A stretch of DNA of 64,000 nucleotides. Origin: Pontibacillus halophilus JSM 076056 = DSM 19796 (GTDB taxonomy: Bacteria > Bacillota > Bacilli > Bacillales > BH030062). Both the position numbers and the translations under genes were made by a program. The notes below the pieces were generated by a model, which made no database searches, was not told where the DNA came from, and worked only from the letters and a program-made list of their open reading frames with translations. The DNA lies in contig NZ_AULI01000009.1 of assembly GCF_000425205.1 (NCBI RefSeq), positions 1-64,000 on the forward strand, given 5' to 3'. Positions within the stretch are counted from its first letter, which is position 1. Each line of letters begins with the position of its first letter. Positions 1 through 9,364 of the stretch are shown here, in pieces.

Positions 1-46
1 TCTGCATCATCAATACAAACATACAAAAGACTTTCAAGTTGGTTAA

Positions 47-71
47 GGGGCAGGAGTTTGCCTCCTACCCC
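47..71. terminator. Hairpin downstream of the GntR gene, possible terminator
   Basis: GGGG-c-AGGAG and CTCCT-a-CCCC pair around a short TTTG loop. It lies just past the stop of the minus-strand regulator gene. The following T-run on the minus strand is weak, so it may be a poor terminator, or it may serve a gene outside the window. Confidence 0.4.
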
Positions 72-94
72 AACAATTGACTTAGAACCTTTTT

Positions 95-814
95 TTATGG
101 GCGTCTAGCCCGAACGGTAAATCGATATTCATCACTCTTAAAGTAAACTTCACTATACTCAAAAGGTATGTCATCGCTTAGCACAGAGTAAGATTTTACT
201 TTTAGTATCGGTTGTTGCTCAGTTGTGTTCAGCAGTTCTGCAATTTCTGAATCAGGAAGAATGGGCAAGACCTCTTGGAAACTTTCTTTAATTTGAAACC
301 CTTTCTGATTCTCAATGTAGTCATATTTCGATGTAACCATAACTTGATACGTAAGGTCCGGGAAGAGATGGACAGGCATATACGTATCTTCAACAACATA
401 AGGGATATCGTCAATAAATCGCTGACGTCGGATGTAATAGACAGGTGCATTTGAATCTAGTTGTAATTTACGTTGAATGCGAGCATCAGACTGGATCATC
501 TGGAAATTGAGGATTTTGTTCTCAGGTTGTTTGTCAAGATTCGTCATTTCCTCAGTAAAGCTCACAAGTTCATAAATGTTATGTTCGACTTTCGCCTGTT
601 CCTTTACATAGGTTCCGCTGCCTTGCACTTTATGAAGCATTCCTTCTGTTACAAGTAAATCAATGGCTTGTCGAACCGTAACTCGACTAGCGTCGAATTG
701 TTCGGAAAGACTTTTTTCTGTAGGTATGGTTTCACCTTCGATAAAATTGCCTGCTTGAATTTCACTTTTTATATGCTGAGCAATCGTTCGGTAGAGTGGC
801 ATAGAACGTTGCAT
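95..814 (-). CDS. GntR-family (HutC/UTRA subfamily) transcriptional regulator of the maltose PTS genes
   Basis: A 239-residue cytoplasmic DNA-binding repressor or activator. Residues ~8-72 form a GntR winged helix (YRTIAQHIKSEIQAG, then IPTEKSLSEQFDASRVTVRQ). Residues ~90-235 form a UTRA effector domain of the type that binds sugar phosphates in TreR-like proteins. The start is fixed by AGGAGGCC six bases upstream of ATG. It is divergent from malA across a 150-bp region, so maltose-6-phosphate or a related sugar phosphate is a plausible inducer (inference). B. subtilis instead uses an RpiR-type regulator (GlvR) at this locus, so the regulator class is different here. Confidence 0.85.
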   Translation of the reverse strand: MQRSMPLYRTIAQHIKSEIQAGNFIEGETIPTEKSLSEQFDASRVTVRQAIDLLVTEGMLHKVQGSGTYVKEQAKVEHNIYELVSFTEEMTNLDKQPENKILNFQMIQSDARIQRKLQLDSNAPVYYIRRQRFIDDIPYVVEDTYMPVHLFPDLTYQVMVTSKYDYIENQKGFQIKESFQEVLPILPDSEIAELLNTTEQQPILKVKSYSVLSDDIPFEYSEVYFKSDEYRFTVRARRP

Positions 815-880
815 AACATCGGCCTCCTAAAAGAATTCATAGCTATTATAACCGATATTAAAAATTTTCTCTATCCTATG

Positions 881-938
881 TTGACGCTTACATAGTTTAT
901 GTATTATATTTGTATTAGTTAATAAACAAAACAAATAT
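881..938 (+). promoter_or_regulatory. malA promoter with inverted-repeat operator candidate
   Basis: A TTGACG -35 box lies at 881-886. The -10 could be TTATAT at 904-909 (17-bp spacer) or TATTAT at 902-907 (15 bp). ATATTTGT (906-913) and ACAAATAT (931-938) form an 8-bp inverted repeat just past the -10, a likely site for the divergent GntR regulator. Confidence 0.55.
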
Positions 939-965
939 ATAACCTTTACTTTGGGAGGAATGGAA

Positions 966-2321
966 ATGAAGAAACAAAACCTTGTCGTAGCAGGTGGAGG
1001 AAGTACATATACAATTGGGATGATTATGAGTTTAATTGCAGAGAAAGAAAATTTCCCACTTAAATCCATTACCTTTTATGATACAAATGAAGATCGTCAG
1101 CAGAAAGTGGCTGAAGCAACACGCGTCATTTTAAGAGAAAAATACCCAGAGTTGGAATCGTTCTCATACACAACGGACAAAGAGAAAGCGTTCACAGATG
1201 CCGACTTTGTCTTCGTGCAGATTCGTACAGGTGGACTAGCGATGCGTGAGCAAGATGAACAAATTCCTCTTCAACACGGAGTTGTTGGTCAGGAGACTTG
1301 TGGTCCTGGAGGAATGGCTTATGGCATGCGCTCAATTGGGGACATGATTGAACTTGTAAAGGATGTACGACATTATGCACCGGAAGCTTGGATTCTTAAC
1401 TATACGAACCCAGCTGCAATCGTGGCAGAAGCGCTACGTCGTGAGTTCAACAATGATAATAAAATATTGAACATTTGTGATATGCCAGCGGCTATCATGG
1501 TGAGCTATGCAGGAATTCTTGGGAAAGAAGTATTTGACCTAGTACCTGAATACTTCGGGCTTAACCACTTTGGTTGGTTTACGAAGATTTACGATAAAGA
1601 GGGGAACGACCATACAGATACAATTAAGAATGCGATCACGAAAGATGGATTCATGCCTGAAGACGCTGAAATTGCGAATGACCCGAACTGGATCAAGACC
1701 TTCAAGCAGGTAGAACGTATGCTTAATGACTTCCCAGAGTACTTGCCGAACACCTATCTTCAATATTACCTTTATCCTCAAGAGATGGTTGATAAAGAAG
1801 AAGCAGGGAACACAAGAGCTCGACAAGTCATTAATGGAAGACAAAAACGTGTTCACGAGCTATGTGATCAAATCATTGCGGACCAATCATTAGAGAATGT
1901 AGAGCTTGAAGTTGATATTCATGGACGTTACATGATTCGAGTGGCTGCATCACTTGCTTATCACAATTGCGATACATTCATCGTGATGGTCGAGAACAAT
2001 GGCATTATTTCAAATCTTCCTGATGATGCAATGGTAGAAGTTCCTGCAATGTTAACGAAGCAAGGACCTAAGCCATTCTCAGTCGGCCCAATCTCTACAT
2101 TCTATAAAGGTTTGATTGAAGGGCAGCTTGCTTACGAGAAGCTAGTTGTAGATGCATTCTATGAGAATAGTTATGAGAAAGCAATGCAAGCTCTTACGTT
2201 GAACCGTACTGTAGTAGATGCACCTGTTGCGCGTCAGATTCTTGATGATTTAATTGAGGCAAACCGTGATTATTGGCCAGCACTTGTTGCCCGTAAAGAA
2301 CGTGAATTTGCAATAAATTAA
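966..2321 (+). CDS. malA: 6-phospho-alpha-glucosidase, glycoside hydrolase family 4
   Basis: Hydrolyses maltose-6'-phosphate and similar phospho-alpha-glucosides to glucose and glucose-6-phosphate using the NAD+/Mn2+ redox mechanism of GH4. The N-terminus has the NAD-binding loop AGGGSTYT. The CDMP motif (Cys171-Asp172) marks the phospho-alpha-glucosidase branch of GH4, and His201 in GLNHFGW is the other expected metal ligand. Length is 451 residues, normal for GlvA/MalA. The chosen ATG at 966 sits six bases after GGGAGGA; upstream in-frame TTG and ATG codons fall in or against that site. It is followed by malP, giving the classic phospho-transfer uptake plus cleavage pair. Confidence 0.93.
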   Translation: MKKQNLVVAGGGSTYTIGMIMSLIAEKENFPLKSITFYDTNEDRQQKVAEATRVILREKYPELESFSYTTDKEKAFTDADFVFVQIRTGGLAMREQDEQIPLQHGVVGQETCGPGGMAYGMRSIGDMIELVKDVRHYAPEAWILNYTNPAAIVAEALRREFNNDNKILNICDMPAAIMVSYAGILGKEVFDLVPEYFGLNHFGWFTKIYDKEGNDHTDTIKNAITKDGFMPEDAEIANDPNWIKTFKQVERMLNDFPEYLPNTYLQYYLYPQEMVDKEEAGNTRARQVINGRQKRVHELCDQIIADQSLENVELEVDIHGRYMIRVAASLAYHNCDTFIVMVENNGIISNLPDDAMVEVPAMLTKQGPKPFSVGPISTFYKGLIEGQLAYEKLVVDAFYENSYEKAMQALTLNRTVVDAPVARQILDDLIEANRDYWPALVARKEREFAIN

Positions 2322-2330
2322 GTCAGTAAG

Positions 2331-2360
2331 TTGGTTCAGTCCGCGTATGGACTGGACCAA
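2331..2360 (+). other. Strong intercistronic hairpin between malA and malP
   Basis: TTGGTTCAGTCC and GGACTGGACCAA form a 12-bp stem with one G-U pair and a GCGTAT loop, ten bases after the malA stop. No T-run follows, so it is not a classical terminator. An mRNA stabilising or processing element that sets the malA:malP ratio is more likely. Confidence 0.6.
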
Positions 2361-2373
2361 CAATTGGATATTA

Positions 2374-2389
2374 TCGAAAACGCTTTCTT
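2374..2389 (+). promoter_or_regulatory. cre-like site between malA and malP
   Basis: CGAAAACGCTTTCT at 2375-2388 resembles the CcpA catabolite-responsive element, with two mismatches to WTGNNARCGNWWWCAW. It lies inside the transcription unit just upstream of the malP ribosome binding site, so it could act as a transcription roadblock. Confidence 0.45.
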
Positions 2390-2409
2390 ATCATGGGGGG
2401 AAGAACACG

Positions 2410-3957
2410 ATGCAAAAACAGTTTGGCACTTTACAGAAGTTTGGGAAGTCGCTCATGGTTCCAGTAGCGCTGCTTCCGGCTTCAGGTATCTTACTTGGTC
2501 TTGGGGCGGCATTTACAGGGCCACTGACAGAAACGCTTACGTTTATGCAAGCGAACTGGGTTCAAACAATGGGGAATGGCATGTCTGAATTAGGACTTGT
2601 AATCTTTAATAACCTACCGATTATCTTTGCTTTAGGGGTGGCCATTGGGTTAAGTGGTGGCTCTGGAATTGCAGCACTTGCAGCTTTATTAGGTTATTTA
2701 ATGATGAATAATACAATTTCATTTGTAATGGGTATCACGAGAGAAATGGCTCAAAACGACGGGGCTTACGGTGTATTACTGGGTGTGCCTACTTTAGAAA
2801 CAGGTGTACTAGGTGGTATTATTGTCGGTCTCTTGGCGGTGTGGGTGTACAATAAATTCCATGAATTTAATCCACCTGAAGTGCTCGGTTTCTTTGCAGG
2901 AGATCGTTCAGTCGGGATTGTCATGGTATTTATGTCAATCTTACTTGCCTTCGTCGTAATGGCTATTTGGCCACCGATTCAGACTGGAATTGATGCGGTG
3001 GCAAATGTAATTGCCAATGATGCAACCAATCCACTTTACATTGGTTTGTATGGATTCTTAGAACGTATTTTAATTCCAACAGGTCTTCACCATATTTGGT
3101 ATGCGCCATTCTTATGGACACCACTAGGCGGAACGGCTGAAGTAGCGGGAAGCGTCGTTACGGGTGATCAGTACATTTTCCTTGCTCAAGTGAAAGAGGG
3201 AATTGAAGTAACGGCTGGTCGTTTCATGTCTGGGAAATTCCCTGTTATTATGTTCGGATTGTTAGGTGCAGCATTAGCGATGTATCGTCGTGCTGATAAA
3301 GATAATCGTACAGTAGTGAAGGGAATGCTTCTTGCTGCAGCAGGTACTGCGTTCCTAACAGGAATCACAGAACCATTAGAGTTTACATTCTTATTCGTAG
3401 CACCAGCTCTATTTGCTTTCCACGCACTCTTAACAGGTGTTTCCTATATGCTTACGTACATGCTTGATGTTCATTTAGGTTGGGCAGGGGGCAGTGGTCT
3501 GATTGACTACGTGCTTGTAAATGCCATTCCTGGAACTCCAAATTGGTGGATGAACATAGTGCTTGGAGCTGGCTTCTTCGTAGTCTATTACTTCTCCTTT
3601 AGCTTTGCGATTAACAAGTGGAACATTGCTACTCCTGGACGAGCAGGGAAAGAGGCGAAGCTGTACACAAGGAAAGATTACAATGCGAAGAAAACCGGAG
3701 AAAAAGGAAGTACAACTGAAATTGCTACAGAAATTATGCATGCACTAGGTGGCGAAGAGAACCTTAATTATGTAGACGCTTGCTTTACTCGTCTTCGAGT
3801 TGAAGTTGTATCTGTAGAAGCGATTGACGAAGAGCAGTTAAAGGCTCTTGGTGCATCTGGGGTTGTTAAAGTTGGAAATAATGTCCAAGCAATCTTTGGT
3901 GGTCGCTCAGACTTGTACAAGAATGAGATTAATAAAATCATCCAATCAGCTTCTTAA
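2410..3957 (+). CDS. malP: PTS alpha-glucoside (maltose) transporter, EIICB
   Basis: Imports maltose or a related alpha-glucoside with phosphorylation, producing the MalA substrate. Residues ~1-425 are the multi-spanning EIIC domain, starting KFGKSLMVPVALLPASGILLG and containing the conserved GITEPLEF motif. Residues ~440-515 are EIIB, with the phosphorylated cysteine Cys458 in DACFTRLR. No EIIA is fused and none is nearby, so EIIA must be supplied by another PTS protein. The start at 2410 follows a G-rich Shine-Dalgarno, and the family N-terminus begins there. Length is 515 residues, close to B. subtilis GlvC. Substrate is inferred from the malA neighbour. Confidence 0.92.
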   Translation: MQKQFGTLQKFGKSLMVPVALLPASGILLGLGAAFTGPLTETLTFMQANWVQTMGNGMSELGLVIFNNLPIIFALGVAIGLSGGSGIAALAALLGYLMMNNTISFVMGITREMAQNDGAYGVLLGVPTLETGVLGGIIVGLLAVWVYNKFHEFNPPEVLGFFAGDRSVGIVMVFMSILLAFVVMAIWPPIQTGIDAVANVIANDATNPLYIGLYGFLERILIPTGLHHIWYAPFLWTPLGGTAEVAGSVVTGDQYIFLAQVKEGIEVTAGRFMSGKFPVIMFGLLGAALAMYRRADKDNRTVVKGMLLAAAGTAFLTGITEPLEFTFLFVAPALFAFHALLTGVSYMLTYMLDVHLGWAGGSGLIDYVLVNAIPGTPNWWMNIVLGAGFFVVYYFSFSFAINKWNIATPGRAGKEAKLYTRKDYNAKKTGEKGSTTEIATEIMHALGGEENLNYVDACFTRLRVEVVSVEAIDEEQLKALGASGVVKVGNNVQAIFGGRSDLYKNEINKIIQSAS

Positions 3958-3962
3958 TTGGG

Positions 3963-3996
3963 TCCCCCTTCTACGAATGTAGGAGGGGGATTTTTC
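3963..3996 (+). terminator. Rho-independent terminator of malA-malP
   Basis: TCCCCCTTCT pairs with AGGAGGGGGA around an eight-base loop, followed by TTTTTCTT, right after the malP stop. Confidence 0.85.
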
Positions 3997-4042
3997 TTGA
4001 TGAGTAGATTCATAAATACGCTTGCAAATAGTCATTTGAAAA

Positions 4043-4071
4043 TTGTATTTTTTTCAAATTTGAGGTACGAT
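4043..4071 (+). promoter_or_regulatory. Candidate SigA promoter of the STAS protein gene
   Basis: TTGTAT, 17-bp spacer, TACGAT, 35 bases before the ATG. No SigB-type GTTT/GGGTA pair is seen. Confidence 0.45.
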
Positions 4072-4106
4072 AAACGTATTCTATTAATGACAGGAATGAG
4101 AACTGA

Positions 4107-4970
4107 ATGAAGGAAGAATTGGCCTATCTTCATAAGCGATTACTAGACCAGGAAGACAGAGTTGTGGATGAGGTTCGAGTACTTCAAGATCCGAGCTATT
4201 TACATACACTTGAGCAAGCTGGCTTTACAGAGGAAGATGTAAGAAGCTCAAGAACAGCTTTTTTCCGCTTCTTAGTTGATTCGATTACCCAAGAGAACCA
4301 AGACTTAATGAAGGAATATCGGGAATGGCTGATGCATGCTGGTAGTTTGGGATTAAAGAAAGGCGTTCCTTTGCCTGAAACGGTTCGTAACCTCTCCCGC
4401 TTCCGTGACGTCATAATGGACTTTCTAGCAGAAGAGTTAAAGGGCCATGAACTTGCAGCCATAACAATGGTGGATGTAAGTAGGAGAGTAAATGTGTTAA
4501 TGGACGAGATGATCTACTATTTCCACCAGGTCTATATGAGCCACCACAGACATTTGTTGAATCTATCAAATACAGATTTCAAAGAACTATCTGTGCCGGT
4601 CGTACCAGTATCAGACGATGTCGCTGTGTTGCCTCTAATTGGGGAAATTGATACGGATCGTGCTTCGCTAATCATGGAGGTTGCACTAGAGAAGAGTCTA
4701 TCCTATAAAGTAAAGCACTTAATTATGGATACATCTGGTGTACCGATGATTGATACGATGGTCGCGCATCACATTGTGCAAATTGTAACTGCGCTAGAAC
4801 TTGTAGGGGTTGACGCACAGCTAACAGGGATTCGACCTGAAATTGCTCGTACGCTCGTCGACTTAGGGGTTCGATTCGAAAACATTCGTACAGAAAGCAA
4901 TTTAAAGAAAGCACTATCCAAGATTGGGTTTGCAAAGTCTACTGCACCAGCTAAGTTAAGCCACCTTTAA
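4107..4970 (+). CDS. RsbR-like stressosome protein with C-terminal STAS domain
   Basis: A 287-residue cytoplasmic protein. The first ~160 residues form an all-helical sensor region of the RsbR N-terminal (globin-like) kind. Residues ~165-280 are a STAS domain closely resembling RsbR paralogues: MDTSGVPMIDTMVAHHI and GIRPEIARTLVDLG hold the two threonines that correspond to the RsbT phosphorylation sites. By family it would join RsbS in the stressosome that feeds environmental stress to SigB. It is a single-gene unit bounded by terminators, as B. subtilis RsbR paralogues are. The Shine-Dalgarno is weak. Which paralogue it matches cannot be told by eye. Confidence 0.85.
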   Translation: MKEELAYLHKRLLDQEDRVVDEVRVLQDPSYLHTLEQAGFTEEDVRSSRTAFFRFLVDSITQENQDLMKEYREWLMHAGSLGLKKGVPLPETVRNLSRFRDVIMDFLAEELKGHELAAITMVDVSRRVNVLMDEMIYYFHQVYMSHHRHLLNLSNTDFKELSVPVVPVSDDVAVLPLIGEIDTDRASLIMEVALEKSLSYKVKHLIMDTSGVPMIDTMVAHHIVQIVTALELVGVDAQLTGIRPEIARTLVDLGVRFENIRTESNLKKALSKIGFAKSTAPAKLSHL

Positions 4971-4984
4971 AGGTGGCTTTTATC
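4959..4984 (+). terminator. Terminator overlapping the stop codon of the STAS gene
   Basis: AAGCCACCTTT directly abuts AAAGGTGGCTT (4959-4980) and is followed by TTTATC. The TAA stop lies at the centre of the stem. Confidence 0.75.
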
Positions 4985-5007
4985 ATTTCCCAGGGAATGA
5001 TAGTTGG

Positions 5008-5036
5008 TTTCATTGTGGTCAGTTTTCACGTATGAT
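5008..5036 (+). promoter_or_regulatory. Weak candidate promoter of the M24 peptidase gene
   Basis: TTTCAT, 17 bp, TATGAT. The -10 is good and the -35 is poor. Confidence 0.35.
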
Positions 5037-5071
5037 AGAACATAGTCTACTAGCTGAAAGGGGTACATAAC

Positions 5072-6169
5072 ATGTCAAATCTACTAAATTTACAACAATG
5101 GCTAGAGGAACAGTCCATTGAAGTGGCGTTTATCCATTCTACAGAGAACGTCTTTTACTTAACGAATTTCTACAATGATCCTCATGAGCGTCTAATGGGC
5201 TTATTCGTATTTCGAAACGCTGAACCAATGATGGTTGTCCCTAGCATGGAGCAGAGCCAGGTTCTGGATACTGGCTGGAATCATGAGATTATTGGGTATA
5301 AAGACCACGAGAACCCTTGGGATTCTATTCGTGCTTCATTAGAACAACGTGAATTGCCTAAAGTTGATGTAGTGGCATTAGAAGGGGATGCATTATCCTT
5401 CAACCGCACCATGTCTTTACTGGATTTGTTTGAGGGGGCTGGCGCAGTACCTGTTGAAGACCAATTAAACGAAATGCGAGTAGTGAAAAGCGAGCAGGAA
5501 ATTGCAATTATGCGTCGTGCTGCAGAAATGGCTGATTATGGTGTTGAAGTTGGAGTAGCCGCTTTGAAAGAAGGGGTTACGGAGATGGAAGTGCTTGCTA
5601 CCATTGAATATGAATTGAAGAAGAAGGGCATTCGAGAGATGTCGTTCAGTACGATGGTACTATTTGGAGAGAAATCAGGACAGCCTCACGGAAATCCAGG
5701 AGAACGTGCCTTGAAACATGGCGACTTCGTATTATTCGACCTTGGGGTTGTGCTCGATGGGTATACTTCTGATATCACTCGAACCGTTGTTTATGGAGAG
5801 GTTTCTCACGAACAACGCCGTTTGTATCAAACTGTGTTAGAAGCTCAGGAGGCTTCACTTCGTATCAGTCAGGAAGGTACACGAGTAGGGGACCTAGACC
5901 AAACAGCTCGTGACATCATCGATAAAGCAGGATACGGGGAATTATTTCCTCACCGAATTGGACACGGACTTGGCATTAACGTTCATGAATATCCGTCCAT
6001 GGCTCATACGAACAACGCCCGATTGAAAGCAGGTATGACGTACACGATTGAACCTGGCATTTATGATGAGCGAATTGGTGGCGTTCGGATTGAAGATGAT
6101 GTACTCGTTACGAAGGACGGACATGAGACGCTAACGAAGTACCCAAAGAATTTACAAGTTGTAGAGTAG
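5072..6169 (+). CDS. Xaa-Pro aminopeptidase/dipeptidase, M24 family
   Basis: A 365-residue cytoplasmic metallopeptidase that removes N-terminal residues preceding proline. Residues ~1-125 form the creatinase-like N-terminal domain and ~135-360 the pita-bread catalytic domain. The metal ligands are all visible: the two Asp of FDLGVVLDGYTSDITR, His of HRIGHGLGINVHEYP, Glu of TIEPGIY and Glu of GGVRIEDDV. The ATG follows AAAGGGG at good spacing. It is monocistronic with its own terminator. B. subtilis has several paralogues (YkvY, YqhT), and the exact orthologue is not resolved. Confidence 0.9.
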   Translation: MSNLLNLQQWLEEQSIEVAFIHSTENVFYLTNFYNDPHERLMGLFVFRNAEPMMVVPSMEQSQVLDTGWNHEIIGYKDHENPWDSIRASLEQRELPKVDVVALEGDALSFNRTMSLLDLFEGAGAVPVEDQLNEMRVVKSEQEIAIMRRAAEMADYGVEVGVAALKEGVTEMEVLATIEYELKKKGIREMSFSTMVLFGEKSGQPHGNPGERALKHGDFVLFDLGVVLDGYTSDITRTVVYGEVSHEQRRLYQTVLEAQEASLRISQEGTRVGDLDQTARDIIDKAGYGELFPHRIGHGLGINVHEYPSMAHTNNARLKAGMTYTIEPGIYDERIGGVRIEDDVLVTKDGHETLTKYPKNLQVVE

Positions 6170-6230
6170 GCGCGCCAAAGTCGAAAACTATCGAATTTGC
6201 TCGCCACATGACAAAAAACTATGTTATATT

Positions 6231-6268
6231 AAAAAAGCTGCTTTCTTTAGTAGAACGCAGCTTTTTTT
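6231..6268 (+). terminator. Terminator after the M24 peptidase gene
   Basis: AAAAAGCTGC and GCAGCTTTTT pair around a 15-base loop, with seven T after the stem. Confidence 0.85.
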
Positions 6269-6497
6269 GCGTGTTTAGTATTTTTAGGAACAATAGATTC
6301 GTAAGATGTCAATGATTAGTAGGGAATTGCCTCGTCATACTTTGCCAAATCGTGACGAATTTTTGACACATTTGTGAAACCAGGCCATTCTTTTGACATC
6401 TTTGGTATCATAAGAATCTGACAAAAGCTTTAACATGCAATTTTGTTAAGCTTCATTATTTGTATTTTAGTAGAAGAGAAAAGGTAGGTGACCTCAC
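6269..6497 (+). other. Gene-free leader of qoxABCD
   Basis: About 230 bases with no ORF. It holds two copies of TTTTGACA (6361-6368 and 6391-6398) and TTTGTGAAA (6371-6379), the last resembling a ResD half-site. I could not pair either TTGACA with a convincing -10, so the promoter is unresolved. Confidence 0.4.
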
Positions 6498-7391
6498 GTG
6501 AAATTATTTAAATCTTTGTTTCTCTCTTCTATGCTCATGACGTTTTTATCAGGGTGTAGTAGTCTACCTGTATTGGATCCGAAAGGACCAGTCGGAGAGG
6601 CGCAAAAAGATTTAATCTTTTGGTCCATTGCACTAATGCTTATTATCGTAGCGGTGGTATTTGCTTTGTTCACGTTTATTGTAGTGAAATATCGTGAACG
6701 TCCAGGACAGGATAGCGATGAACCTATCTTGGTCGATGACCATAATAAATGGCTCGAGATTACTTGGACAGGGATTCCAGTCATTATCGTTATTTTACTT
6801 GCAGTTCCAACTGTAAAAACGATTTATGAGCTAGAAGAGCCCCCGCAAAGTTCTGAAGATAAGGAACCACTTGTGATTCATGCAACATCCGCTGATTGGA
6901 AATGGTTCTTTAGCTATCCAGAACAAGGAATTGAAACGGTGAACTATCTTCACATTCCTGAAGATCGCCCAATTCAATTCAAGCTTGTATCTGCGGATTC
7001 AATGGCAGCACTTTGGATTCCACGCCTAGGTGGTCAGGAATACAACATGTCCGGCATGATGACGCAATTATACTTACAAGCAGACGAAACTGGCGTGTAT
7101 AACGGTCGTAACGCGAACTTCAATGGAGAAGGATTCGCTGAGATGCAGTTCAAAGTATACGCTCAAACAGAAGAAGAATTCGGTGATTGGGTAGAGGACG
7201 TTCAAACGGAAGCGCCTAAGCTAACTCAAGATGAGTATGACCATCTATTAGTTCCTGGGCACACGGAAGTTCAAGAGTTCTCAAATACACACCTAGACTA
7301 TGTAAACCATGCGCAGCAAGCGGATTACGTGCTTGAAGCTTGGGAACGAGTTGGGTATGACCCAGAAGAAGACGAATCTTCATCTCACTAG
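6498..7391 (+). CDS. qoxA: Cytochrome aa3 quinol oxidase subunit II
   Basis: Subunit II of the terminal menaquinol oxidase. The lipoprotein signal ends ...TFLSGC with lipidation Cys20. Two membrane segments follow (~33-60 and ~90-110), then an extracellular cupredoxin-like domain (~125-235). The CuA cysteine/histidine cluster of cytochrome c oxidases is absent; the region reads WIPRLGGQEYNMSGMM and GRNANFNGEGFAEM, the quinol-oxidase pattern. The GTG start follows AAGGTAGGTG. The 297-residue length and an acidic tail (DPEEDESSSH) are within the QoxA range. First gene of a tight four-gene operon. Confidence 0.94.
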   Translation: MKLFKSLFLSSMLMTFLSGCSSLPVLDPKGPVGEAQKDLIFWSIALMLIIVAVVFALFTFIVVKYRERPGQDSDEPILVDDHNKWLEITWTGIPVIIVILLAVPTVKTIYELEEPPQSSEDKEPLVIHATSADWKWFFSYPEQGIETVNYLHIPEDRPIQFKLVSADSMAALWIPRLGGQEYNMSGMMTQLYLQADETGVYNGRNANFNGEGFAEMQFKVYAQTEEEFGDWVEDVQTEAPKLTQDEYDHLLVPGHTEVQEFSNTHLDYVNHAQQADYVLEAWERVGYDPEEDESSSH

Positions 7392-7408
7392 AATAGGAGG
7401 CGAGCAAC

Positions 7409-9361
7409 GTGACACTAGAAGAATTTTTCGTCACGGGTGACCCACTGATCTACGGTGCCGATGTATCGATTGTATTGTCGATGATTGGTGTTGTATTTGT
7501 CCTAACATACTTCAAGAAGTGGAAGTGGTTATGGCAAGAATGGCTCACTACCGTTGACCATAAAAAATTAGGAATTATGTATATTCTAGCAGCTGTGCTC
7601 ATGCTATTCCGTGGTGGGGTCGATGCGCTCTTAATGCGTGCTCAAATTACCTTCCCGGATGCTGGGTTCTTAAATGCTGATCACTATAACCAGATATTCA
7701 CAACGCACGGAACGATTATGATTATCTTTATGGCGATGCCATTCTTGATTGGTTTAATCAACGTAGTTGTACCACTTCAAATTGGTGCCCGTGACGTTGC
7801 GTATCCATTCTTGAATGCCGTAAGTTTCTGGACGTTCTTTATGGGTGCGATGCTCTTTAACATTTCCTTCGTAATCGGAGGATCACCAGAAGCTGGTTGG
7901 ACATCTTATACACCGCTTGCTGGTGAAGAGTTTAGTCCTGGTCCAGGACAGAACTTCTATCTATTAGGACTTCAAATCGCAGGTATCGGTACGCTGTTAA
8001 CAGGGATTAACTTCCTTGTTACGATTCTTAAGATGCGTGCACCTGGTATGAAGTTGATGAGAATGCCAATGTTCACATGGTCTAGTGCGATTACATGTAT
8101 CATCATCATCTTCGCTTTCCCAATCCTAACAGTTGCGTTAGCGCTTATGACATTAGACCGCGTATTCGGTACACACTTCTTCACATTGGCTGGAGACGGA
8201 ATGCCGATGCTATGGGCGAACTTATTCTGGCTTTGGGGACACCCTGAAGTGTATATCGTAATCTTACCTGCGTTCGGAATCTTCTCTGAAGTAATTAGTA
8301 CGTTCGCACGTAAATCTCTATTTGGTTACAAAGCCATGGTTTATTCTATGGTTGTTATTGCAGGTTTAAGCTTTGTCGTGTGGGTTCACCACTTCTTTAC
8401 GATGGGGAACTCTGCAGCGGTTAACTCGTTCTTCTCCGTTACAACAATGGCAATATCGATTCCAACCGGGGTTAAGATCTTTAACTGGCTGTTTACGATG
8501 TGGAAAGGGAAGATTAAGATTACCGTTCCGATGCTTTGGTCGCTTGCGTTTATCCCGAACTTCGTTATCGGCGGTGTAACTGGGGTAATGCTTGCAATGG
8601 CAGCAGCCGACTATCAGTATCACAACACATACTTCCTAGTCTCTCACTTCCACTATGTGTTAATTTCAGGTACGGTATTTGCTTGTTTCGCAGGCCTATA
8701 CTTCTGGTATCCGAAATTATTTGGTCATAAATTAAATGAAAAATTAGGGAAAGTCGCATTCTGGATCTTTGTTATTGGTTTCAACGTATGTTTCTTCCCT
8801 CAATACTTCCTAGGTTTCGCAGGTATGCCTCGTCGTACGTATACGTATGCTGAAAGCACTGGCTGGTTCGGATTGAACTTTATTTCTTCTGTAGGTGCCG
8901 TCATGATGGGTATTGGTTTCATCATTATCGTTTACAGCATCTATTACAGCATTCGCTTCGAGCCACGTATTACAACTGGTGACCCATGGAACGCTCGTTC
9001 TCTTGACTGGGCTACTCCATCTCCAGTACCATTCTATAACTTTGCGAAAGACCCTGTTGTAGAAGGACGCGATGCATTCTGGTTAATGAAACAAAAAGGC
9101 GAATATGACGTAGACGTTGAGAAAGAAGAATACGAGGAAATTCACATGCCTGATAACTCGGGTGTGCCGATTATCATGTCAGTCTTCTTCTTTATCGCTG
9201 GCTTCGGACTTGTTTGGGAATGGATGTGGATGGCAATTCCGGCAACAATCGGTGTTGTAATTTGCATGATGATTCGTTCCTTCGACCCAGACAAAGGCTA
9301 TCACGTACAGCCGTCTGAAATTCGTGAAATTGAACGTGAAGTTCGTAGGAAGGAGGCGTAA
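7409..9361 (+). CDS. qoxB: Cytochrome aa3 quinol oxidase subunit I
   Basis: The catalytic heme-copper subunit, 650 residues with about 14-15 membrane segments. It carries HPEVYI (the CuB His that cross-links to Tyr), VHHFF (two further CuB histidines), and HFHYVL for the heme ligands. It reduces O2 to water and pumps protons. The GTG start is placed by GGAGGCGAG eight bases upstream, and the gap to qoxA is 17 bases. It matches aa3-600 type QoxB throughout, including the N-terminal extra helix before [11 protein letters not shown]. Confidence 0.96.
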   Translation: MTLEEFFVTGDPLIYGADVSIVLSMIGVVFVLTYFKKWKWLWQEWLTTVDHKKLGIMYILAAVLMLFRGGVDALLMRAQITFPDAGFLNADHYNQIFTTHGTIMIIFMAMPFLIGLINVVVPLQIGARDVAYPFLNAVSFWTFFMGAMLFNISFVIGGSPEAGWTSYTPLAGEEFSPGPGQNFYLLGLQIAGIGTLLTGINFLVTILKMRAPGMKLMRMPMFTWSSAITCIIIIFAFPILTVALALMTLDRVFGTHFFTLAGDGMPMLWANLFWLWGHPEVYIVILPAFGIFSEVISTFARKSLFGYKAMVYSMVVIAGLSFVVWVHHFFTMGNSAAVNSFFSVTTMAISIPTGVKIFNWLFTMWKGKIKITVPMLWSLAFIPNFVIGGVTGVMLAMAAADYQYHNTYFLVSHFHYVLISGTVFACFAGLYFWYPKLFGHKLNEKLGKVAFWIFVIGFNVCFFPQYFLGFAGMPRRTYTYAESTGWFGLNFISSVGAVMMGIGFIIIVYSIYYSIRFEPRITTGDPWNARSLDWATPSPVPFYNFAKDPVVEGRDAFWLMKQKGEYDVDVEKEEYEEIHMPDNSGVPIIMSVFFFIAGFGLVWEWMWMAIPATIGVVICMMIRSFDPDKGYHVQPSEIREIEREVRRKEA

Positions 9362-9364
9362 GAT

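Noticed and set aside
6361-6421. Twin TTTTGACA motifs and TTTGTGAAA upstream of qoxA as a defined promoter with Rex or ResD site
   Set aside because: Neither TTGACA has a -10 at acceptable spacing, and only a half-site of a Rex palindrome is present. Kept as a descriptive note only.
8366-8759. Open frames on both strands inside qoxB
   Set aside because: They lack ribosome binding sites and lie wholly inside a highly conserved gene; they are composition shadows.
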